The notes: generated by a model not told the origin, from the letters alone. 64,000 nucleotides of DNA from Streptomyces sp. CB01373 (GCF_002803075.1 NZ_NNBK01000011.1:124001-188000); one strand, 5' to 3'; shown: positions 25,999-34,492, counted from the stretch's first letter. Translations and numbers: made by a program.

Positions 25999-26820
25999 AT
26001 GAGCGTTGAGCTCGAACTGAGGCTACGGGGCCCGCACGCCGGCATGGACGCCCAGGAGTCGCTGCGCACCGTGCAGAGTGTGCTGTCGCTGCTGCGCGAG
26101 CTGGAGAACAGCGAGACCGCGCGGTCGAGCCGCCATGGCACCCGCTGGTCCTTCAATGAGCTCAGGCTGGGCAGCGTCACCTGTGTCCTTGAGCCGCTGC
26201 GCATCGCCGAACACTCCGACTACCAGGTCGTGGAACGGGTGCTGCGGACCGCCGTGACCGGGCTGGGCGAAGCCGAGACCGCGGAACGCATCCCGACCGG
26301 TTGGACCGCCCGTGCGGCATCGCTGGGGCAGCAGGTCGCCCGTTCCCTCGGAGCATCGCCCGATGTCGGCATGTTCGTCGCGGTACGTGCGGACGGCGTC
26401 GAAGTCCGGACGGCCGAGGTCACACAGAGGACCGCGTTCAATCTGCAAGCCGCCACGCGTGCGCGTCTGCGCACGTTCGGCTCGCGGCGGGGACGTCTCA
26501 GCGGCCTGGTGGAGGGAAAGCATCGCCGTCCCCGGGCGGTGCTGCGCACCGAGGTCGGCGGGGAAGTGATTCCCGTCTATTTCGGTGATGATCTGGACAC
26601 CGAGCTGCGGCGGGCTTGGCGGCGTGACCGGGTGGAGGTCACCGGCGAGATCACCGGGAACGCACAGGGCCAAGTGGTCCAGGTGCGCGCGACGGAGATC
26701 GAACTCCTTCCGACAGAGCCGCAGCTCTCGGACGACGAACTGCGGGCGGGGTTCTGGCCGGACATGACCGGCGGCCAGGACGCGGTGGACTATGTGGAGG
26801 CTCTGCGTGGGGGAAATTGA
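25999..26820 (+). CDS. Protein of unknown function upstream of a broken PIN gene
   Basis: A 273-residue soluble protein that I do not recognise. The N-terminal half (residues 1-110) looks helical. The C-terminal part has an OB-like strand pattern (RVEVTGEITGNAQGQVVQVRATEIE, about residues 213-237) and an acidic end (DDELRAGFWPDMTGG). A GGGGGGAAGAGG Shine-Dalgarno precedes the ATG. The start of a PIN-domain gene overlaps its last 14 bp, so the two were probably an operon and may form a functional pair. Confidence 0.75.
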   Translation: MSVELELRLRGPHAGMDAQESLRTVQSVLSLLRELENSETARSSRHGTRWSFNELRLGSVTCVLEPLRIAEHSDYQVVERVLRTAVTGLGEAETAERIPTGWTARAASLGQQVARSLGASPDVGMFVAVRADGVEVRTAEVTQRTAFNLQAATRARLRTFGSRRGRLSGLVEGKHRRPRAVLRTEVGGEVIPVYFGDDLDTELRRAWRRDRVEVTGEITGNAQGQVVQVRATEIELLPTEPQLSDDELRAGFWPDMTGGQDAVDYVEALRGGN

Positions 26821-26938
26821 CCGCCCCGAGTCGGTCTACCTTTGATCTTGGTCAGTGCTCCGCCCTACGGGGCGGAGATGAAGGCCATCTCAAAAATGCT
26901 CTGACCTCGGCCTGGGGCACGGATCCGTACGGTTGACC

Positions 26939-27373
26939 TCAGCTCACTGGCCGCTGTTGGTTTTCGATGTACTGGCGTACGACGGTCAGCGGTGCCCCGC
27001 CGCAGCTTCCGGCGAAGTAGGAGCCGGACCAGAAGTGGCCGCCCCACAGATACCGGCGCACGTGCGACTCGTACTCCTTGCGCAGGAGCCTGGCGGAGAC
27101 GCCCTTGAGGGAGTTGACCAGCTTGGAGAGCTGGACCTTGGGCGGGTAGTACACCAGGAGGTGTACGTAGTCCTCTTCGCCGTTGAACTGTTTCAGCTCG
27201 GCTTCGAAGTCCTGGCAGACCTCGCGCATGATCTCTTCGCATCTGGTCAGCATGGCGTCGGTCATGGCCTCGCGGCGGTACTTGGTGACAAAAACCAAGT
27301 GGACGTGCAGGTTGTGGACGACATAACGGCCTGAGCGTATATCAGGATTTGGATTCCAGGTGACATAAACCAA
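26939..27373 (-). CDS. tnpA: IS200/IS605 TnpA (Y1 HUH) transposase with altered HUH motif
   Basis: A 144-residue Y1 transposase with the family landmarks NLHVHLVFVTKYRR (residues 21-34), LVNSLKGVSARLLR (85-98) and the catalytic Tyr135 in RQYIENQ. The metal-binding HUH motif, normally DHVHLLV, reads DYVHLLV (residues 68-74), so the first His (residue 69) is Tyr. This should weaken or abolish metal binding and single-strand cleavage. The start appears to be TTG at 27373. It is divergent from tnpB with 16 bp between starts. Confidence 0.88.
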   Translation of the reverse strand: MVYVTWNPNPDIRSGRYVVHNLHVHLVFVTKYRREAMTDAMLTRCEEIMREVCQDFEAELKQFNGEEDYVHLLVYYPPKVQLSKLVNSLKGVSARLLRKEYESHVRRYLWGGHFWSGSYFAGSCGGAPLTVVRQYIENQQRPVS

Positions 27374-27389
27374 ATGCTACGGTGATCGC

Positions 27390-28703
27390 GTGGTCAGGGA
27401 ACTTGCACTGGAGAAACGGCAGTTCGGGCACCGGGCCCGGCTGGCGCTGACTCCTACGCAGCTCCGGCTCATGGATGACCAGGCGCACGCTGCCCGTACC
27501 ATGTGGAACCTCCTGCATGACTGGTGGACGATGCTCCCCAAGGAGCGCCGGAACCTGGCGGCTGCGGACGCGGCGATACGCCGGGCCCGCAAGGACATCG
27601 ACTGGCTCGCCGTCCTGCCCGCCCAGGCCGCGCAGGCAGTCCTCAAGACGTATGTCCAGGCATGGAAGAACTGCTGGGAAGGGCGGGCGGAGAAACCGAA
27701 CTTCAAGGCCCGCTTCCGCACGGCGATGTCCGTGGACATCCCCCAGGGCCGGGACCTGAACATCACCCGCGTCCACCGCCGCTGGGGCATGGTCAACATC
27801 CCCAGGATCGGCCGGGTCCGCTTCCGCTGGACCAAGAACCTCCCGGTCGGCAAGCGGGCCGACTCCGAGAACCGGATCACCGGAGCACGGCTGGTCAAGG
27901 ACGCACTCGGCTGGCACATCGCCTTCCGCATCCAGAACCTCCAGCCCAAGCCCGAGCCACACACCGGTCCGGAAGTCGGCATCGACGCCGGGATCATCGT
28001 GCCGCTCGCTCTCTCCAACGGCGAGCGGTACGACCACGACGAGTGGACCTCCTCCACAGACAAACCGAACGCCTGGCTGACCGAGCAGGAACAGGCCAAG
28101 CTGCTCCGCCTGGAGCAGCGGGCCGCGCACCGCAAGCGCTTCCGCAAACGGGCAGAGCGCACCTCGAACCGCCTGCGGGCGACCTACGACCAGATCCAGG
28201 GGCTTCGTGCGAGAGCCAAGCGCAGGCACCAGGACTGGCAGCACCAGACCACCACCGAGATCGCCGCCAGGTACAGCGTGATCGTGGTGGAAGACCTGAC
28301 CATCACGAACATGACCAAGAGCGCCAGGGGGACCGTCGAGGCCCCGGGGAGGAACGTCGCGCAGAAGTCCGGCCTGAACCGCTCCATCAGCCAGGAGGCA
28401 TGGGGCCGGACCGTGACGATGCTGACGTACAAGGCCGCCCGCAAGGGCGGCACCCTGCACAAAGTTCCCGCACCCGGCACCTCCCAGCGCTGCTCCGCCT
28501 GCGGCTTCACCACACCGGGCAGCCGGGAGTCCCAGGCCGTGTTCGTGTGCAAGAACCCCGACTGCGGATGGGTGGGCAACGCCGACCACAACGCCGCCCG
28601 GAACGTCCTGCACCTGTACCGGATGGGCCTCGCGCTCATCCCGGCTGCCGGAAGGGCAGTCGTCAGGCGCGCTCGCCGCGTCAAGCCCGCCACCGCAAGG
28701 TAG
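27390..28703 (+). CDS. tnpB: TnpB RNA-guided endonuclease of an IS605-type element
   Basis: A 437-residue TnpB. The RuvC-like catalytic residues are intact: Asp199 in VGIDAG, Glu301 in VVEDL and Asp399 in NADHNAARN. A four-cysteine zinc finger (Cys368, 371, 387, 392) lies between the last two. TnpB proteins are omega-RNA-guided nucleases that help retain the element at its site. The guide RNA is expected to come from the 3' end of this gene and the right end of the element. It starts from GTG. Confidence 0.93.
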   Translation: MVRELALEKRQFGHRARLALTPTQLRLMDDQAHAARTMWNLLHDWWTMLPKERRNLAAADAAIRRARKDIDWLAVLPAQAAQAVLKTYVQAWKNCWEGRAEKPNFKARFRTAMSVDIPQGRDLNITRVHRRWGMVNIPRIGRVRFRWTKNLPVGKRADSENRITGARLVKDALGWHIAFRIQNLQPKPEPHTGPEVGIDAGIIVPLALSNGERYDHDEWTSSTDKPNAWLTEQEQAKLLRLEQRAAHRKRFRKRAERTSNRLRATYDQIQGLRARAKRRHQDWQHQTTTEIAARYSVIVVEDLTITNMTKSARGTVEAPGRNVAQKSGLNRSISQEAWGRTVTMLTYKAARKGGTLHKVPAPGTSQRCSACGFTTPGSRESQAVFVCKNPDCGWVGNADHNAARNVLHLYRMGLALIPAAGRAVVRRARRVKPATAR

Positions 28704-28761
28704 GTGGGAATCTCCCCCGTTTACGAGGGAGAACACTTCAATTGGACAGCAACTGCTTCGT
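28620..28761 (+). ncRNA. Predicted omega-RNA scaffold and guide of TnpB
   Basis: By analogy with characterised TnpB systems, the RNA should cover the end of tnpB and the right-end hairpin (28711-28732). The guide should be read from the flanking DNA directly after the element boundary (28742-28761, starting TTGGACAGC). The scaffold 5' limit is not determinable from sequence alone; 28620 is nominal. This is inference from family knowledge. Confidence 0.45.
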
Positions 28762-29042
28762 CGTTGGAAGTGACCCGGCGAGTCGGCCTCATCGCCAACG
28801 ACATCACGGCCGAGAAGCCGAAGATCAAGGGGCTCGACGCCATCCACCTGGGGTGCGCGATCTTCGCCCGGGCCGAGATTTACGTATCGCGCAACTTCCG
28901 CGACTTCGCGCCCGGAGACGTGTGCAACGGCGTCTTGCTGCGCACGCCGTTCGAGTTCGGCGGCTCAGGGCTGTTCCCGGCCTCCGAGGTCGACTGACAG
29001 TGGGACCGTAGCAGGTGAGGTGCGGCCCGTAGGGTGCTCCGC

Positions 29043-29414
29043 ATGAGCATCATCGGGGTCGGTATCGACGTGGCCGAGATCGACCGGTTCGCGGCGTCGC
29101 TGGAGCGGACGCCCGGACTGGCGACGCGGCTGTTCGTGGAGAGCGAGTTGCTGCTGCCCGGCGGCGGACGCCGGGGCATGGCGTCGCTGGCCGCCCGGTT
29201 CGCCGCCAAGGAGGCGCTCGCCAAGGCGCTCGGCGCTCCGGCCGGACTGCTGTGGACCGACGCGGAGGTGTACGTCGAGGACTCCGGCCGGCCGCGGCTG
29301 CGGGTGAGCGGCACGGTCGCCGCCAAGGCCGCGGAACTGGGCGTCCGCTCCTGGCACCTGTCCCTGAGCCACGACGCGGGCGTGGCCTCCGCCGTGGTGA
29401 TCGCGGAGGGCTGA
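29043..29414 (+). CDS. acpS: Holo-[acyl-carrier-protein] synthase
   Basis: A 123-residue enzyme that transfers 4'-phosphopantetheine from CoA to acyl carrier proteins. It begins MSIIGVGIDVAEIDRF with the metal-binding Asp9. The second motif ARFAAKEALAKALG carries Glu57, and LSLSHD is near the end. It lies upstream of nnr and alr, a common Streptomyces order. Confidence 0.96.
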   Translation: MSIIGVGIDVAEIDRFAASLERTPGLATRLFVESELLLPGGGRRGMASLAARFAAKEALAKALGAPAGLLWTDAEVYVEDSGRPRLRVSGTVAAKAAELGVRSWHLSLSHDAGVASAVVIAEG

Positions 29415-29485
29415 CGCCCCCGCGTCACCGCTCCCGTCACCGGTCCGCGTGCGGGACCGGACGCATCCGGGGCAGACTCGACCGC

Positions 29486-30922
29486 ATGCGTACCGCGTAC
29501 AGCGTTGAGACGGTCAGGACAGCCGAGCGCGCGCTCATGGCGAGGCTCCCCGACGGCGCCCTCATGCAGCGGGCCGCCGCCGGACTCGCCGCAGCGAGCG
29601 CGGACTTGCTCGGGCGGGTGTACGGACGCCGGGTGGTGCTGCTGGTCGGCAGCGGCGACAACGGCGGCGACGCGCTGTACGCCGGAGCCCGGCTGGCCCG
29701 GCGCGGCGCCGGGGTGACCGCCGTGCTGCTCGCGCGCGGCCGCACCCACCCCGGCGGCCTCGCCGCGCTGCGCCGGGCGGGCGGGAGCGTGGCCCCGGAC
29801 GGCGCCGCCGGGGAGGCGATCGACCGGGCCGACCTCGTCGTCGACGGCATCGTCGGCATCGGCGGCAAGGGCGGCCTGCGCGCCGACGCCGCGCCACTGG
29901 CCGAGCGCGCGGCACGCTCCGGGGCGGCCGTCCTCGCCGTGGACCTGCCGAGCGGGGTGGACGCGGACTCCGGGCAGGTGCTGGGCCACGCCGTGCGCGC
30001 CGACCTGACCGTCACCTTCGGCACGCACAAGCCGGGGCTGCTCGTCGACCCTGCCCGCGAGTACGCCGGCACGGTCCGCCTCATCGACATCGGCCTGGGC
30101 CCCGAGCTGCCCGCCGCACCCGAACTGGAGGCGCTCCAGCACGCCGACCTGGCCGCGCTGCTGCCGCAACCGGCCGCCGAGAGCGACAAGTACCGGCGCG
30201 GTGTCGTCGGCATCGCGGCGGGCTCGGCCCGCTATCCGGGCGCGGCCGTGCTCGCCGTGTCGGGCGCGCTGCGGGGCGGGGCGGGCGCGGTGCGGTACGT
30301 CGGCCCGGCCGGGCAGGCCGTCATCGCCCGCTTCCCGGAGACGCTCGTGTCCGACCAGGGCCCGCACAAGGCCGGCCGCGTGCAGGCGTGGGTGGTGGGA
30401 CCGGGCGCCGGGGACGACGCGGCCACCGTCGCCGAGGTGCTGGAGACCGACGTACCCGTACTGATCGACGCGGACGGGCTGCGCCTGGCCGACCGAGACG
30501 CCGTACGCGCCCGTACCGCCCCGACCCTGATGACCCCGCACGCCGGGGAGGCCGCGGCCCTGCTCGGGGTGGCACGCGAGCAGGTCGAGGGCGCACGGCT
30601 GGCCTCCGTACGCGAACTCGCCGCCGCCTACCGGGCGACGGTCCTCCTCAAGGGCTCCACCACCCTCGTCGCCGACCCGGACGACGGCCCCGTACGGGTC
30701 AACCCGACCGGTACGTCCTGGCTCGCCACCGCCGGCAGCGGTGACGTGCTGTCAGGCCTGGCCGGTTCGCTGCTGGCCGCCGGTCTCCCCGCCCTCGACG
30801 CGGGCAGCGCGGCGGCCTATCTGCACGGACTGGCCGGCCGGATCGCCGCGCACGGCGCGCCGATCGGCGCCCACGACATCGCGGAGACCATCCCGAGGGC
30901 CTGGCGGGACGTACGGGACTGA
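29486..30922 (+). CDS. nnr: Bifunctional NAD(P)H-hydrate epimerase / ADP-dependent dehydratase
   Basis: A 478-residue fusion that repairs hydrated NAD(P)H. The N-terminal YjeF_N epimerase domain (residues 1-215) has GSGDNGGDALYAGARL. The C-terminal carbohydrate-kinase-like dehydratase domain (220-478) has GPGAG, TPHAGEAAALL and TAGSGDVLSGLAGSLLAAG. The ATG at 29486 gives the family start MRTAYSVETVRTAE; the frame is open further upstream only as a shadow of acpS. Confidence 0.95.
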   Translation: MRTAYSVETVRTAERALMARLPDGALMQRAAAGLAAASADLLGRVYGRRVVLLVGSGDNGGDALYAGARLARRGAGVTAVLLARGRTHPGGLAALRRAGGSVAPDGAAGEAIDRADLVVDGIVGIGGKGGLRADAAPLAERAARSGAAVLAVDLPSGVDADSGQVLGHAVRADLTVTFGTHKPGLLVDPAREYAGTVRLIDIGLGPELPAAPELEALQHADLAALLPQPAAESDKYRRGVVGIAAGSARYPGAAVLAVSGALRGGAGAVRYVGPAGQAVIARFPETLVSDQGPHKAGRVQAWVVGPGAGDDAATVAEVLETDVPVLIDADGLRLADRDAVRARTAPTLMTPHAGEAAALLGVAREQVEGARLASVRELAAAYRATVLLKGSTTLVADPDDGPVRVNPTGTSWLATAGSGDVLSGLAGSLLAAGLPALDAGSAAAYLHGLAGRIAAHGAPIGAHDIAETIPRAWRDVRD

Positions 30923-31012
30923 GCCGCCAAGGGGGCGCGGCGGCGCGACCGGGGCCGCCACCGACCCGCTTCTCGAAGGGCCGTCCGGTGTCTCTGAGAC
31001 ACTGGGGGCGCG

Positions 31013-32221
31013 ATGAACGACACAGCACACCCACAAACGGCGCCGCTGCGTGCCCGTGCCGAAATCGATCTGGCCGCCGTACGGGCCAACGTGCGGGCCC
31101 TGCGCGACCGCGTGTCCGGCGCCGCCGTCATGGCCGTGGTCAAGTCCGACGCCTACGGCCACGGCGCGGTCCCGTGCGCCCGCGCGGCCGTCGCGGCGGG
31201 GGCGACCTGGCTGGGCACCGCCACGCCCGAGGAGGCGTTCGCCCTGCGCGCGGCCGGTCTGCCGCCCGAACGGGTGCGGATCATGTGCTGGCTGTGGACA
31301 CCGGGCGGGCCCTGGCGGGAGGCGATCGAGGCCGACCTCGACATGTCCGTGAGCGACCTGTGGGCGCTGGCGGAGGTCCGCGAGGCCGCCCGGCAGGCCG
31401 GCCGTCCCGCACGTGTGCAGCTCAAGGCCGACACCGGACTCGGCCGCAACGGCTGCCAGCCCGCCGACTGGCCCGCGCTCGTCACCGAGGCCGTGCGCGC
31501 CGAGGCCGACGGCCTGATCCGGGTCACCGGGCTGTGGTCCCACTTCGCCTGCGCCGACGAGCCGGGCCACCCCTCCATCGCCGCGCAGCTCGGCCTCTTC
31601 CGCGAGATGACCGCCCACGCCGAACAGCGCGGTCTACGCCCCGAGGTGCGGCACATCGCCAACTCGCCCGCCGCGCTCACCCTCCCCGAGACCCACTTCG
31701 ACCTCGTCCGCGCCGGAATCGCCGTCTACGGCGTCTCGCCCAGCGCCGAACTCGGCACCCCGGCCGACTTCGGGCTGCGCCCCGCCATGACCCTGTCCGC
31801 CTCGCTCGCCCTGGTGAAGCACGTGCCGGGCGGCCACGGCATCAGCTACGGGCACCACTACCTCACCCCCGGCGAGACCACCCTCGGCCTGGTGCCCGTC
31901 GGCTACGCGGACGGCATCCCGCGGCACGCGTCCGGCACCGGGCCGGTCCTGGTCGGCGGCAAGTGGCGTACGGTCGCCGGACGGGTCGCCATGGACCAGT
32001 TCGTGGTCGACCTCGGCGGCGACGAGCCCGAGATCGGTTCCGAGGCCGTGCTCTTCGGCCCCGGCGACCGCGGCGAGCCCACCGCCGAGGACTGGGCGCA
32101 GGCCGCCGGCACCATCGCGTACGAGATCGTCACGCGCATCGGATCGCGCGTCCCGCGCGTCTATGTCAACGAGGAGCCGGACGGGGCAGAGGGCGGGGAG
32201 CGGGCCGCGCAGGACGGGTGA
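31013..32221 (+). CDS. alr: Alanine racemase
   Basis: A 402-residue PLP enzyme producing D-alanine for peptidoglycan. The PLP lysine is Lys44 in AVVKSDAYGHG and the catalytic tyrosine is Tyr279 in GHGISYGHHY. GYADGIPR and the C-terminal domain are complete. A short Thr/Gln-rich N-terminal extension precedes the family core. Confidence 0.97.
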   Translation: MNDTAHPQTAPLRARAEIDLAAVRANVRALRDRVSGAAVMAVVKSDAYGHGAVPCARAAVAAGATWLGTATPEEAFALRAAGLPPERVRIMCWLWTPGGPWREAIEADLDMSVSDLWALAEVREAARQAGRPARVQLKADTGLGRNGCQPADWPALVTEAVRAEADGLIRVTGLWSHFACADEPGHPSIAAQLGLFREMTAHAEQRGLRPEVRHIANSPAALTLPETHFDLVRAGIAVYGVSPSAELGTPADFGLRPAMTLSASLALVKHVPGGHGISYGHHYLTPGETTLGLVPVGYADGIPRHASGTGPVLVGGKWRTVAGRVAMDQFVVDLGGDEPEIGSEAVLFGPGDRGEPTAEDWAQAAGTIAYEIVTRIGSRVPRVYVNEEPDGAEGGERAAQDG

Positions 32222-32316
32222 CCCGCGCGGACACCCGGGCGCGGCACGGCGGCACCCACCGGGACCGGTGTCGGCCGCTGAGGCGAACAGCAGTACGGCG
32301 AAAAGAGGAGCGGTAC

Positions 32317-33570
32317 GTGAGCGAGAGCAGTGCGGGGGCCGTCGCGAAGGCCGCCACGGCGGCCGTCGCCTCTGCCGCGGAGGCGGCGGGCGGCTGGCGG
32401 CGGGCGACCGGCATCGCCGGCGCGGCGCTAGGCGTGGTGGCGGCGGGCGCCGCCGCCGGGGTCGCCATCGAACGGATGACCGTCGGCCGCGGCATACGCC
32501 GCAAGGCCCGGCTCGCCCTGGACTCCGTGGGCCCCTACGGCGCCCTGCGCGGCACGCCGGGCAAGGCCATGGCCGACGACGGCACCGAGCTCCACTACGA
32601 GGTCGACGACATCGACCCGGACGCCACCGCGAACCTCGGCCCGCGCCGCCGGCGGCTCTTCGGCCGCAAGGCCCCCGCCCCCGTCACCGTCGTCTTCAGC
32701 CACGGCTACTGCCTCAGCCAGGACTCCTGGCACTTCCAGCGCGCCGCCCTGCGCGGAGTCGTCCGCACCGTCCACTGGGACCAGCGCAGCCACGGCCGGT
32801 CCGCCCGGGGCCTCGCCCAGAGCCGTGACGGCGTGGAACTGACCATCGACCAGCTCGGCCGCGATCTGAAGGCCGTCATCGACGCCGCCGCTCCCGAGGG
32901 GCCCCTCGTGCTCGTCGGGCACTCCATGGGCGGCATGACGATGATGGCGCTGGCCTCCCAGTACCCCGAGCTGATCCGCGAGCGGGTCGTCGCCACCGCC
33001 TTCGTCGGCACCTCCTCCGGACGGCTCGGCGAGGTCAACTTCGGACTGCCGGTGGCCGGCGTCAACGCGGTGCGCCGGGTGCTCCCCGGCGTGCTCAAGG
33101 CGCTCGGGCAGCGCGCCGAGCTGGTGGAGAGGGGACGGCGGGCCACCGCGGACCTGTTCGCCGGCGTCATCAAGCGGTACTCGTTCGCGGGCCGGGACGT
33201 CGACCCGGCGGTCGCCCGGTTCGCCGAGCGGATGATCGAGAGCACACCGATCGACGTGGTCGCCGAGTTCTACCCGGCCTTCACCGACCACGACAAGACC
33301 GAGGCGCTCGCCCTCTTCGCGGACATACCGGTGCTGGTCCTGGCCGGGGTGCAGGACCTGGTCACGCCCAGCGAGCACAGTGAGGCCATCGCCGGCCTGC
33401 TCCCCGAGGCGGAGCTGGTGCTGGTCCCGGACGCCGGTCACCTGGTGATCCTGGAGCACCCGGAGGTCGTCACGGACCGCCTCGCCGACCTGCTCGCCCG
33501 CGCGGGCGCGGTCCCGGCAGGCACTACCGTTGACGGTTATGGAAGCACCAGCAGCACGGCACATCCCTGA
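32317..33570 (+). CDS. Alpha/beta hydrolase with N-terminal membrane segment
   Basis: A 417-residue protein. Residues about 28-55 form a Gly/Ala-rich hydrophobic helix. The hydrolase core has FSHGYCLSQDSW (oxyanion region), nucleophile Ser203 in GHSMGG, an acid in VQDLVTP and the catalytic His in DAGHLVILEHP. The substrate is unknown; lipid-type esters are possible. It starts from GTG with GAGGAG upstream. Its 3' end overlaps the tsaE start by about 30 bp. Confidence 0.9.
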   Translation: MSESSAGAVAKAATAAVASAAEAAGGWRRATGIAGAALGVVAAGAAAGVAIERMTVGRGIRRKARLALDSVGPYGALRGTPGKAMADDGTELHYEVDDIDPDATANLGPRRRRLFGRKAPAPVTVVFSHGYCLSQDSWHFQRAALRGVVRTVHWDQRSHGRSARGLAQSRDGVELTIDQLGRDLKAVIDAAAPEGPLVLVGHSMGGMTMMALASQYPELIRERVVATAFVGTSSGRLGEVNFGLPVAGVNAVRRVLPGVLKALGQRAELVERGRRATADLFAGVIKRYSFAGRDVDPAVARFAERMIESTPIDVVAEFYPAFTDHDKTEALALFADIPVLVLAGVQDLVTPSEHSEAIAGLLPEAELVLVPDAGHLVILEHPEVVTDRLADLLARAGAVPAGTTVDGYGSTSSTAHP

Positions 33571-34057
33571 CCCCGGGTCCGTCGAGATCACCGTCATCGC
33601 CCCCGAGCAGATGCGCGAGCTGGGCCGCCGGCTGGCCAAGCTGCTGCGCGCGGGCGACCTCGTGATGCTCAGCGGGGAGCTCGGCGCGGGCAAGACCACG
33701 CTGACCCGCGGCCTCGGCGAGGGGCTCGACGTGCGCGGCGCCGTCACCTCCCCGACCTTTGTGATCGCCCGGGTGCATCCCTCCCTGGGCGACGGCCCGC
33801 CGCTCGTGCACGCCGACGCCTACCGCCTGTCCGGTGGGCTCGACGAGATGGAGGACCTCGACCTCGACGTGTCGCTGCCGGACTCCGTGGTCGTCGTGGA
33901 ATGGGGCGAGGGCAAGGTCGAGGAGCTGACCGACGACCGGCTCCAGGTCCTGATCCACCGGGCCGTCGGCGACACCACGGACGAGGTGCGGCACGTGACG
34001 GTGACGGGTATCGGGGACCGGTGGTCCGCCGTCGACCTGGGCGTTCTGACCGCCTGA
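33539..34057 (+). CDS. tsaE: tRNA t6A biosynthesis ATPase TsaE
   Basis: A 172-residue P-loop protein of the t6A37 tRNA-modification complex. The Walker A is SGELGAGKTTLTRGLG (residues 45-60), followed by VTSPTFVIARVHP and VVVVEWGEG. The ATG at 33539 is used; a TTG three codons upstream is possible. Partners tsaB and tsaD lie about 1.3-2.5 kb downstream. Confidence 0.95.
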   Translation: MEAPAARHIPDPGSVEITVIAPEQMRELGRRLAKLLRAGDLVMLSGELGAGKTTLTRGLGEGLDVRGAVTSPTFVIARVHPSLGDGPPLVHADAYRLSGGLDEMEDLDLDVSLPDSVVVVEWGEGKVEELTDDRLQVLIHRAVGDTTDEVRHVTVTGIGDRWSAVDLGVLTA

Positions 34058-34136
34058 GCGCCGCCCGGAGTTTCCGACAGGACGTCGGCAAATTCTTGCG
34101 CGGGGCGCTCCGGGCGTGGTCACATGGTGTTCAGCC

Positions 34137-34160
34137 CGTGGTTAGGCGCGCCTAACCACG
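34137..34160. promoter_or_regulatory. 24-bp perfect palindrome, likely operator
   Basis: A 24-bp perfect inverted repeat centred on GGCGCGCC, with core GTTAGGCGCGCCTAAC. It lies 80 bp after tsaE and 17 bp before the Shine-Dalgarno of the small gene at 34188. The TTAGG...CCTAA arms resemble DtxR/IdeR-family metal-regulator sites, but the spacing is not the classic iron box. The factor is not known. Confidence 0.55.
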
Positions 34161-34187
34161 TCCGCCCCCGGCCCCCAGGAGGCGTCC

Positions 34188-34376
34188 ATGTCGGCCATGG
34201 AGAGCAACGAACACCAGCACCGGTACCAGTCGAGGCCCCGGCCGTACGCGGTGGGCGGTGTGTCCATGCGTGACCTGCTGGCCTCCTGCGCCGCCGCCGA
34301 CGCCGTCTCCCGGCCGCCACGCGCCCCGGAGCCCGCGGACCCCCGCACGGTGGGGGAGCCCCGCGAAGCGGCGTAA
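34188..34376 (+). CDS. Small protein of unknown function
   Basis: A 62-residue hydrophilic protein (MSAMESNEHQHRYQSRPRPYA...MRDLLASCAAADAVS). It has an AGGAGG Shine-Dalgarno with a 5-nt spacer. No domain was recognised; it has a single Cys in a short helix-like segment. A perfect palindrome directly upstream suggests regulated expression. An internal ATG three codons later is an alternative start. Confidence 0.6.
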   Translation: MSAMESNEHQHRYQSRPRPYAVGGVSMRDLLASCAAADAVSRPPRAPEPADPRTVGEPREAA

Positions 34377-34492
34377 CCCGATCGGCTGACTTGCGGACGA
34401 CTGACTTCGGCGGCGGCGTGCCCGGCGGACGGCGGGCTCTCACGGAAGGTCGGCTCCGGTGGTCGGCCGTCCGGTGCTGCGACCGGCTCTGG

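Larger units (their letters stand above)
26840..28741. mobile_element. IS200/IS605-family element (tnpA-tnpB)
   Basis: A 1902-bp element inferred from the coding frame it interrupts. The left end follows TCTAC (26835-26839) and the right end is TCAA at 28738-28741, the pattern expected of single-strand IS605-type transposition without target duplication. Subterminal hairpins lie at both ends: CTCCGCCC/GGGCGGAG (26858-26877) and TCTCCC/GGGAGA (28711-28732). It encodes a divergent tnpA and tnpB. Confidence 0.85.
26807..28997 (+). pseudogene. PIN-domain (VapC-like) gene split by an IS element and internally deleted
   Basis: The 5' piece, starting GTG at 26807, reads MGEIDRPESVY up to 26839. The 3' piece resumes at 28742 with LDSNCFV, which restores the PIN start VYLDSN with its first catalytic Asp. 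After about 28762 the frame shifts by one and continues as SLEVTRRVGLIANDITAEKPKIKGLDAIHLGCAIFARAEIYVSRNFRDF-type sequence to 28997. That is the C-terminal half of a PIN domain with its Asp in KGLDAIHL. Roughly 55-60 codons between the two, including the central acidic residue, are gone. The gene is dead by two independent lesions. Confidence 0.75.

Noticed and set aside
27606..27700. Possible CRISPR-like array because of the nearby RNA-guided nuclease
   Set aside because: No regularly spaced direct repeats of CRISPR length exist anywhere in the window; TnpB uses an omega-RNA from the element end.
28704..28997. A 97-codon ORF taken as a complete small gene
   Set aside because: Its first about 12 codons are the right end of the IS element and the rest is the tail of the PIN domain, so it is a pseudogene fragment.
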